Assembly: GCA_044238435.1 (NCBI GenBank)
Contig: JBIIDH010000152.1
Coordinates: 1-6,836 of the forward strand
Direction of reading: 5' to 3'
From: VFMC01 sp044238435
Lineage (GTDB): Bacteria; Actinomycetota; Acidimicrobiia; Acidimicrobiales; Ilumatobacteraceae
DNA length: 6,836 bases
The notes under the pieces: model-generated
What the model was told of the DNA's origin: nothing
Seen by the model: the letters and a program-made list of their open reading frames with translations, nothing else
The model's database searches: none
Shown: positions 1 to 4,226 of the stretch, piece after piece
Numbering within the stretch: position 1 is the stretch's first letter
Layout: each line of letters starts with the position of its first letter
Position numbers and translations under genes: made by a program

Positions 1-273
1 GGTGGCCAGTTCGGGGATCGGCTGGAAGTCCTTGTCGACACCGATGAGGCGGTCGAACACCATGTTGATCGTCGGCCAGAACCGGTTGCCGTCGTAGGGG
101 TCCATCGTCTCGGCACCGCTGGCCGCGTAGTACGCCACGCGCAGCACACCCTTGGTGCCGCTGTCGCCACCGCCGCACGCCACGAGCGCAGTGCTGGCCA
201 GTACCGCAGCGGCCAGCAGCACGACACCTCGCCGCGCGCTCCCGTTCGTGCTCCTGAAGTGCTTCGCACTCAT
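1..273 (-). CDS. ABC transporter substrate-binding lipoprotein, family 5 (partial, N-terminus only)
   Basis: Only the first 91 residues are present; the gene runs off the left edge. The ATG at 273-271 is preceded by a GGGGAGG Shine-Dalgarno seven bases away. The protein opens with a basic stretch (K4, R7, R14, R15), a hydrophobic core (VVLLAAAVLA, about 17-26) and a clean lipobox LVAC at 30-33, so C33 should be lipidated and the mature protein anchored outside the membrane. A GGGDSGTKG linker follows, then LRVAYY (about 44-49), MDPYDGNRFWP and MVFDRLIGVDKDFQPIPELA. That pattern (LRV...DP...VFDRL...PxLA) is the usual N-terminal lobe of SBP_bac_5 (OppA/DppA-like) proteins, which deliver oligopeptides, or sometimes nickel or sugars, to an ABC permease. 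The ligand cannot be judged from this fragment. The permease and ATPase genes are expected to the left, outside the window. Family call is firm; substrate unknown. Confidence 0.88.
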   Translation of the reverse strand, partial: MSAKHFRSTNGSARRGVVLLAAAVLASTALVACGGGDSGTKGVLRVAYYAASGAETMDPYDGNRFWPTINMVFDRLIGVDKDFQPIPELAT

Positions 274-280
274 CGGTGGT

Positions 281-287
281 CCTCCCC
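281..287 (-). promoter_or_regulatory. Ribosome binding site of the substrate-binding protein gene
   Basis: On the minus strand this reads GGGGAGG, seven bases before the ATG at 273-271. It fixes the start of the lipoprotein gene and gives a well-formed signal peptide and lipobox from that start. Confidence 0.7.
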
Positions 288-303
288 GTGGAATCTCGGC
301 CCT

Positions 304-315
304 GACACTAGTGTC
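304..315. promoter_or_regulatory. Perfect 12-bp palindrome in a divergent intergenic region (possible operator)
   Basis: GACACTAGTGTC is a perfect inverted repeat located between the divergently transcribed substrate-binding protein gene (start 273) and hydrolase gene (start 362). Perfect 12-bp palindromes in 88-bp divergent spacers are often regulator sites. No convincing -35/-10 pair could be assigned around it on either strand; a weak minus-strand candidate is TTCAAC with a TAGTGT 20 bases later, overlapping the palindrome. The identity of any regulator is unknown, and chance cannot be excluded. Confidence 0.3.
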
Positions 316-351
316 CGCGGTCGAACCCCAGTTGAACATCTGGCCAACAGC

Positions 352-356
352 GGAGA
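352..356 (+). promoter_or_regulatory. Ribosome binding site that sets the hydrolase start
   Basis: GGAGA ends five bases before the ATG at 362. The open frame continues upstream to about position 152, but that extension would run antisense through the start of the substrate-binding protein gene and shows no protein family features, so this site supports the start at 362. Confidence 0.6.
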
Positions 357-361
357 ACCCC

Positions 362-1219
362 ATGCGCGTGGTGTCGTACAACGTCCAGTACTCGCTCGGT
401 CGCGACGGTGTGTACGACCTGTCCCGAACCGTCGACGCGGTGCGCCACGCCGACGTGATCTGCCTACAGGAGGTCGACCGTCACTGGCCGCGCACCGCAA
501 TGGCCGACCAGGCCGCCGACATCGCCGCGCTGCTGCCCGACCGGTACTGGGCGTTCGGGCCGATGATCGACATCGACGCGAGCACCGTCGATGCAGATGG
601 CCGGGTGCACAACGTCCGCCGCCAGTACGGCCAGATGGTGATCAGCCGCTACCCGATCGTGTCGTCGCGCACGTTCCCGCTGCCGATGCTGCACACCGGG
701 CCGCTGGCCAACGCCTGGTGCTGCGCGCTCGAGACCGTCATCGATACGCCGGAGGGCCCGGTGCGGGTGGTGAACGTGCACCTCACCGACATCAGCGAAC
801 TCAACCGGATGACGCAGGTGAGCGACCTGGTGCGCCGATTGCACGAGGCCCCGATCGAGGGCGGAGCGCGGTGCGGTACCAGCGCCGACCCCGCGGAACG
901 CGAGCACTGGCTGTACGCCGACCTGCCGATGCCGCACGCAGCAATCGTGTGCGGCGACTTCAACGACGAGCCCCACTCGCCGGTGCTCGACGTGATGAAC
1001 CGGGCCGGTTACCGCGACTCGTGGTCGCCCACGACGGCGCGCACGCCCAGTGAGATCACGTTCCGCGCCGACCTCGGCCAGGGCGCGTACTACGACCTGC
1101 GCATCGACTTCATCCTGGTGAACGACGGTGTCGACGTGATCGACGCCGAGATCGATGGTGACTGCGAGGCGTCGGACCATCAACCGGTGTGGGCCACACT
1201 GCACGTACGCCCTAGCTGA
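362..1219 (+). CDS. Endonuclease/exonuclease/phosphatase family metal-dependent hydrolase
   Basis: A 285-residue protein with the signature motifs of the EEP fold (DNase I / exonuclease III / inositol phosphatase-like). SYNVQ places the metal-site Asn at N7, and LQEVD supplies the metal-binding Glu at E37. QMVISRYPI lies at 91-99, and VNVHLTD has the catalytic-type His at H140. GDFND (198-202) carries the Asp/Asn pair, RIDFIL (247-252) the DFI motif, and SDHQPV (271-276) the terminal Asp-His. All catalytic positions appear present, so it should be an active Mg-dependent phosphoesterase. The substrate (nucleic acid, sugar phosphate, phospholipid) cannot be told from motifs. There is no signal peptide, so it is probably cytoplasmic. 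It is divergent from the transporter lipoprotein gene, and its last 8 bases overlap the end of the convergent rdgB. The start was chosen because protein similarity begins at MRVVSYN and a GGAGA precedes it. Confidence 0.87.
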   Translation: MRVVSYNVQYSLGRDGVYDLSRTVDAVRHADVICLQEVDRHWPRTAMADQAADIAALLPDRYWAFGPMIDIDASTVDADGRVHNVRRQYGQMVISRYPIVSSRTFPLPMLHTGPLANAWCCALETVIDTPEGPVRVVNVHLTDISELNRMTQVSDLVRRLHEAPIEGGARCGTSADPAEREHWLYADLPMPHAAIVCGDFNDEPHSPVLDVMNRAGYRDSWSPTTARTPSEITFRADLGQGAYYDLRIDFILVNDGVDVIDAEIDGDCEASDHQPVWATLHVRPS

Positions 1220-1817
1220 GCGCTTCCACCAGTGCCCGGAACGCCCGGCCGCGGTGCGACAGGCGGTTCTTGTCGGCCTCGCCCATCTCGCTGAACGTGC
1301 GGCCGTCGCCGTCGTCGGGGATGAACAGCGGGTCGAACCCGAACCCGCGCTCGCCGCGCTCGGCCGTGGCGATGGTGCCCGCGCACACCCCACGCACGAT
1401 GGTCTCGCTGCCGTCGGGCCGGCGCACCAGCACGACGGTGACGAACTCGGCCCGCCGATCGGCCACCCCGTCGAGCGCCACCAGCAGCTTGGCCCGATTC
1501 TCGGCGTAGGTGGCCTGCGGACCGGCGTAGTACGCGGTGTCGACGCCCGGCTCGCCGTCGAGCGCGGCGACGAACAGGCCCGTGTCGTCGGCCACTGCCG
1601 CCTCGCCGGTGGCGGCGCAGATGGCAGTTGCCTTCAGCCGGGCGTTGCCCTCCAGCGTGCCCGCGTCCTCCACCACGTCGGGCACCCCGTCGGGCCGTGG
1701 CCGCAGGTCGACCAGACCGTCCAGCAACGCCGCGATCTCGGCCACCTTGTGCGGGTTGGCCGAGGCGCACACCAGCACCGGCTGTCGGGCCTGCTCGTGG
1801 GTGGGCACCGGGCTCAC
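1212..1817 (-). CDS. rdgB: RdgB/HAM1 non-canonical purine NTP pyrophosphatase
   Basis: About 201 residues; the family is usually near 200. It hydrolyses dITP, ITP and XTP to the monophosphate and pyrophosphate, keeping deaminated purines out of DNA and RNA in the cytoplasm. Motifs run in family order: VLVCASANPHK (14-24, usual TNNxxK site), EDAGTLEGNARLKA (50-63), ADDTGLFVAALDGEPGV (76-92, usually ADDSGL), YYAG (96-99), GFGFDPLF (158-165) and KNRLSHRGRA (183-192). The start taken is GTG at 1817, overlapping the rph stop as GTGA, the classic four-base translational coupling. A second GTG at 1808 would give 198 residues; neither has a strong Shine-Dalgarno. It is the last gene of the murI-rph-rdgB run, matching the order rphA-Rv1341 known in M. 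tuberculosis. Its 3' end overlaps the convergent hydrolase gene by 8 bases. Function secure, exact start less so. Confidence 0.93.
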   Translation of the reverse strand: MSPVPTHEQARQPVLVCASANPHKVAEIAALLDGLVDLRPRPDGVPDVVEDAGTLEGNARLKATAICAATGEAAVADDTGLFVAALDGEPGVDTAYYAGPQATYAENRAKLLVALDGVADRRAEFVTVVLVRRPDGSETIVRGVCAGTIATAERGERGFGFDPLFIPDDGDGRTFSEMGEADKNRLSHRGRAFRALVEALS

Positions 1818-2590
1818 TTCTTGCGGGTGAGCATCGCCCGTGGCGACGGCGGGTCGCTCACCAGCAGTGCCTGCAGGTCCATGATCTCGCGCAGACCGCC
1901 GGACGCGAGTCCGAGCAGCGCGTCGAGTTCGCCCCGGCTGAACGCCACGCCCTCGGCCGTGCCCTGCACCTCGACGAAGCGCGGCTCGTGCGCGCTGTCG
2001 TGCGGCTGGCCCAGCATCACCACGTTCATGTCGACCTCGGCCGTCGAGTCCTCCACATACGGCAGGTCGAGCACCGGCGAACCGCCGACGATGCCCACGC
2101 TGATGGCGGCGCAGAACGAATGGAGCGGGTGCTGCTTGATGGCCCCGTTCTGCTGCAGGCGGGTGAGCGCGTCGTGCAGCGCCAGGTAGCCGCCACAGAT
2201 GCTGGCGGTGCGGGTGCCGCCATCGGCCTGCAGCACATCGCAGTCGACCACCACCTGGCGCTCGCCGAGCAGTCGCATGTCGCACGCCGCCCGCAGCGAC
2301 CGGCCGATGAGGCGCTGGATCTCGACGGTGCGTCCGCTCTGCTTGCCCTTCGCCGCCTCGCGGTCCACCCGCTCGGGCGAACTGCCCGGCAGCATCGAGT
2401 ACTCGGCCGTCACCCACCCCGTGCCGGTGCCCTTCATCCAGCGCGGTACGTCTTCGTCGATCGACGCGGTGCACAGCACGCGGGTGCGGCCGAACGATAC
2501 CAGCACGCTGCCGGCCGCCATCTCGGTGAAGTCGCGTTCGAAGGCGATGGTGCGCAGTTCGTGGGGGGCACGGCCGTCGGGGCGGGGCAT
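1814..2590 (-). CDS. rph: Ribonuclease PH
   Basis: A 258-residue protein, the length of mycobacterial RphA (about 259) and slightly longer than the E. coli enzyme. RNase PH is a hexameric phosphorolytic 3'-to-5' exoribonuclease that trims tRNA 3' ends, releasing nucleoside diphosphates. The family N-terminus RPDGRAPHELR is at 3-13. FGRTRVLCTASI lies at 33-44 and GWVTAEYSMLPG at 58-69. SGRTVEIQRLIGRSLRA (85-101) includes the RNA/phosphate-site R87. The phosphate-binding GGTRT is at 124-128, and the acidic active-site pair D181 and D187 sits in YVEDSTAEVDMNVV. No key residue is missing. The ATG at 2590-2588 has AGGAG six bases upstream (minus strand, 2601-2597). It lies 26 bp after murI and overlaps rdgB by four bases, so the three are probably cotranscribed. 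The C-terminal tail (about 236-258, ending LTRKK) is basic and variable, as in relatives. Confidence 0.96.
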   Translation of the reverse strand: MPRPDGRAPHELRTIAFERDFTEMAAGSVLVSFGRTRVLCTASIDEDVPRWMKGTGTGWVTAEYSMLPGSSPERVDREAAKGKQSGRTVEIQRLIGRSLRAACDMRLLGERQVVVDCDVLQADGGTRTASICGGYLALHDALTRLQQNGAIKQHPLHSFCAAISVGIVGGSPVLDLPYVEDSTAEVDMNVVMLGQPHDSAHEPRFVEVQGTAEGVAFSRGELDALLGLASGGLREIMDLQALLVSDPPSPRAMLTRKK

Positions 2591-2616
2591 AGGGGTCTCC
2601 TGGTTGTGGGAAGGAC

Positions 2617-3456
2617 TCAGTCGAACACGACAGGTTCGACGGTGGCGAGTTCGGGGCCGAGCAGGCGCCGGCCGAGTGCACGGAACCAGTCGACGTCGCC
2701 CGACGAGGCGAAGCGATGGGTGCCGGGCGACGCTGTTGCAGGGCGGGCGAGGCCGTGGTCGGCCAACAGCCGCGACAACTCGAAGGCGGTCTCGTCGGCC
2801 GACGACACCAGCACCACCTCACGGCCCATCACGTCGCCGATCACGCGGGCGAGGTACGGGTAGTGCGTGCAGCCCAGCAGCAGGGTGTCGACCTTGGCCT
2901 CCACCACCGGGGCCAACAGTCGCTCGGCGAGCACGGTGATCTCGTCGCCGCTGGTCACCCCGCGCTCGACGAACTCGACGAACCCGGGGCAGGCGGCACA
3001 GGTGAGGTCGATCTCGGGCACGGCGGCGGTCTCGCTGCGAACGACCTCGGCGACCGCCCGCTGGTACGAACCCGACCCGACGGTGCCCACGGTGCCGATG
3101 ACGCCCACGGCCCCCGAGCGGGTGGCCCGTACCAGCGCCCGGGCGCCGGGCTCGATGACGCCGATCACGGGCACCGGCAGTTCGGCGGCCAGGTCGACCG
3201 CCGACGCGGCCGTGTTGCACGCGACCACGATCACCTTCGCGTCGTGCTCGTCGATGAGCCACCGCGCGATCTGGCGGGCGTAGCGCGCCACGTCGGCCTG
3301 CGGCTTCGACCCGTACGGGTAGCGACCGGTGTCGCCGACGTACACGAGGTGCTCGTGGGGCAGCAGGTCGATGACGGCCCGGGCCACGGTGAGGCCACCG
3401 AAGCCGCTGTCGAACATGCCGATCGGCCGGTCGTCGGGTGCGGCGGCTGCATCCAT
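2617..3456 (-). CDS. murI: Glutamate racemase
   Basis: A 279-residue cofactor-independent racemase that converts L-glutamate to the D-glutamate needed for the second residue of the peptidoglycan stem peptide. It has IGMFDSGFGGLTV (12-24), with the substrate-binding DSG at 16-18. YVGDTGRYPYGSK lies at 39-51. The first catalytic cysteine is C80 in VACNTAAS, and the second is C196 in LGCTHYPYL, followed by the usual C-terminal region ending VEPVVFD. Both cysteines and the flanking Asn/Thr and Thr/His are intact, so it should be active. The ATG at 3456-3454 follows AGGGTGA at a spacing of eight; the same frame stays open far upstream through the MerR gene, but family similarity begins only here. 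It is 41 bp downstream of the MerR gene and 26 bp upstream of rph on the same strand. In M. tuberculosis murI is likewise close to rphA, with Rv1339 in between; that gene is absent here. Confidence 0.96.
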   Translation of the reverse strand: MDAAAAPDDRPIGMFDSGFGGLTVARAVIDLLPHEHLVYVGDTGRYPYGSKPQADVARYARQIARWLIDEHDAKVIVVACNTAASAVDLAAELPVPVIGVIEPGARALVRATRSGAVGVIGTVGTVGSGSYQRAVAEVVRSETAAVPEIDLTCAACPGFVEFVERGVTSGDEITVLAERLLAPVVEAKVDTLLLGCTHYPYLARVIGDVMGREVVLVSSADETAFELSRLLADHGLARPATASPGTHRFASSGDVDWFRALGRRLLGPELATVEPVVFD

Positions 3457-3464
3457 GTCGTGGG

Positions 3465-3471
3465 TCACCCT
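3465..3471 (-). promoter_or_regulatory. Ribosome binding site of murI
   Basis: On the minus strand this reads AGGGTGA, eight bases before the ATG at 3456-3454. It sits within the 41-bp gap after the MerR gene and supports the chosen murI start over the longer open frame. Confidence 0.55.
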
Positions 3472-3483
3472 ACCGCTCGGCGC

Positions 3484-3497
3484 GCGGCGGGTGCCGC
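3484..3497 (-). other. Small GC hairpin directly after the MerR stop codon
   Basis: GCGGC and GCCGC flank a four-base loop (5-bp perfect stem) immediately downstream of the MerR stop codon and before the murI Shine-Dalgarno. No T-run follows, so it is not a standard intrinsic terminator. It could be a weak pause or an mRNA-processing or stability element limiting MerR-to-murI read-through, or simply GC-rich chance. Confidence 0.2.
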
Positions 3498-4142
3498 TCA
3501 GCCGCGTGGCCCGAACCGCTTCGCGCTGGCATCTTCCAGCGCCATGCGACGGATGGCCGCGGCGGCCACCTCGAACACCATCGTGCCCACCACCGTGTAC
3601 TCCACCTGTGCGGTGCGGTCGGTGTCGGGCGGCACCACCGAGATCTCGAACTCGGCCTGTTGCTTCAGCCCGGGTACCAACGAGTCGAACACGGCGGCAT
3701 CGACCACGATGCCGGGCAGACCCCAGCCGAACTCGGTGAGCCACACCAGTGTCTCGGCCAGCATCGCCCGCAGCGGCGACTCGGGCCGCACGGCCAGGTC
3801 GTTGCGCACCAAGAAGGTGTCGACCGATGCGAGCGCCGCGTCGATCCACTCACTGTCGCTCGACACCTCGGTGGCCATGGCGTCTTGTGCGGCGCCGAAT
3901 GCCTCGTGCAGCGACTGCGACTCGTCGTCGACCGCAGCCAGCACCTCGCGCACCTCGGCGATGCTCAGCCGACCGAGCTCGACGAGCGCCCGGACGAGCT
4001 TCACCCGGCGCACATGCGTGTCGTCGTACTGCGCCTGGTTCACCGCCGTCGCCGCACCCCCGTGCAGCAACCCCTCGCGCAGGTAGTACTTCAGCGTCGC
4101 GACGCTCACCCCGGTTGCGGTGCTCAGCCCGGCGATTCTCAC
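3498..4142 (-). CDS. MerR-family transcriptional regulator
   Basis: Numbered from the GTG at 4142, this is a 214-residue protein. Residues 3-24 (IAGLSTATGVSVATLKYYLREG) are the MerR winged helix-turn-helix with the family KYYLREGLL signature. The wing is about 25-41 (NQAQYDD), and the second helical pair is HVRRVKLVRALVELGRLSIAEVREVL (about 43-68). The remaining 140 residues form an acidic, mostly helical effector/dimer region I do not recognise. The whole protein contains no cysteine, which argues against metal or thiol-redox sensing and for a small-molecule ligand. An in-frame GTG at 4169 would add nine residues (LSSGYAAH segment), but family members begin at the MRIAxLS position, so 4142 is preferred; no clear Shine-Dalgarno supports either. 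It is divergent from the carotenoid oxygenase gene across a large palindrome, so it probably controls that gene and itself. murI follows 41 bp downstream. Family call strong, ligand unknown. Confidence 0.88.
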   Translation of the reverse strand: MRIAGLSTATGVSVATLKYYLREGLLHGGAATAVNQAQYDDTHVRRVKLVRALVELGRLSIAEVREVLAAVDDESQSLHEAFGAAQDAMATEVSSDSEWIDAALASVDTFLVRNDLAVRPESPLRAMLAETLVWLTEFGWGLPGIVVDAAVFDSLVPGLKQQAEFEISVVPPDTDRTAQVEYTVVGTMVFEVAAAAIRRMALEDASAKRFGPRG

Positions 4143-4159
4143 GTGTGCAGCGTAGCCGC

Positions 4160-4188
4160 TTGACAGCACTGATGGATTCTGTCACTAT
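4160..4188 (+). promoter_or_regulatory. Candidate promoter for the carotenoid oxygenase gene
   Basis: TTGACA at 4160-4165 is a perfect -35 consensus in DNA where A/T is scarce. At 17-bp spacing the -10 would be CACTAT (4183-4188), which is a poor match and overlaps the left arm of the inverted repeat. At 20-bp spacing, nearer to the long spacers typical of MerR-activated promoters, the hexamer is TATCCA. A weak -10 and a long spacer would fit a promoter that needs an activator. The exact -10 and start site are not resolved from sequence. Confidence 0.35.
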
Positions 4189-4218
4189 CCATGTATAGAT
4201 AGTGTCACTATCCATCAG
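4169..4218. promoter_or_regulatory. Large imperfect palindrome, likely MerR operator shared by the divergent pair
   Basis: Centred between 4193 and 4194, 20 of 25 positions pair. The outer arms TGATGGAT (4170-4177) and ATCCATCA (4210-4217) match perfectly, and the flanking C4169/G4218 pair extends them. The inner arms TGTCACTATC (4180-4189) and GATAGTGTCA (4198-4207) match at 9 of 10 positions around an eight-base centre. A 13-bp direct repeat, TGTCACTATCCAT, occurs at 4180-4192 and 4203-4215, a 23-bp period. The block is AT-rich compared with its surroundings and occupies nearly all of the spacer between the MerR gene and the oxygenase gene, ending at the oxygenase Shine-Dalgarno. MerR dimers bind such dyads. 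The mixed direct and inverted layout suggests two dimers, or two alternative positions for activation and repression. Binding by this particular MerR is inferred from adjacency. Confidence 0.7.
4191..4197 (-). promoter_or_regulatory. Candidate -10 element for the MerR gene
   Basis: On the minus strand the centre of the palindrome reads TATACAT, the best -10-like sequence facing the MerR gene, about 50 bases before its GTG. The matching -35 region (around 4215-4220, TCCTGA) is poor. If this is the -10, a protein bound to the palindrome would cover the regulator's own promoter, implying autoregulation. Confidence 0.3.
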
Positions 4219-4221
4219 GAG
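4217..4221 (+). promoter_or_regulatory. Ribosome binding site of the carotenoid oxygenase gene
   Basis: AGGAG, five bases before the ATG at 4227. It begins at the last bases of the palindrome, so a transcript starting in the right half of the operator would have a very short leader. Confidence 0.65.
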
Positions 4222-4226
4222 CGACC

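Noticed and set aside
152..361. An upstream extension of the hydrolase reading frame adding 70 residues
   Set aside because: It lies antisense to the well-supported start of the substrate-binding lipoprotein, shows no family features, and the ATG at 362 has both a Shine-Dalgarno and the family N-terminus.
1818..2822. A long minus-strand open frame continuing upstream of rdgB through rph and into murI
   Set aside because: It is the rdgB frame staying open through the out-of-frame rph and the 3' part of murI; rph is clearly encoded in another frame with intact motifs, so this is a GC-driven shadow and not a fusion protein.
3457..3849. An upstream extension of murI overlapping the MerR gene
   Set aside because: The extension is out of frame with the MerR gene, rich in Arg/Gly/Ala and has no family similarity; glutamate racemase similarity begins just after the ATG at 3456.
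1155..4163. Several long plus-strand open frames opposite rdgB, rph, murI and the MerR gene
   Set aside because: They are Arg/Ala/His/Pro-rich antisense frames typical of high-GC DNA, with no recognisable motifs or supporting ribosome binding sites, and every base is already explained by well-conserved minus-strand genes.
4143..4169. GTG at 4169 as the MerR start
   Set aside because: It would add residues with no family equivalent and would start on the edge of the palindrome; MerR relatives begin at the residue encoded at 4142. Kept only as an alternative because neither start has a good ribosome binding site.
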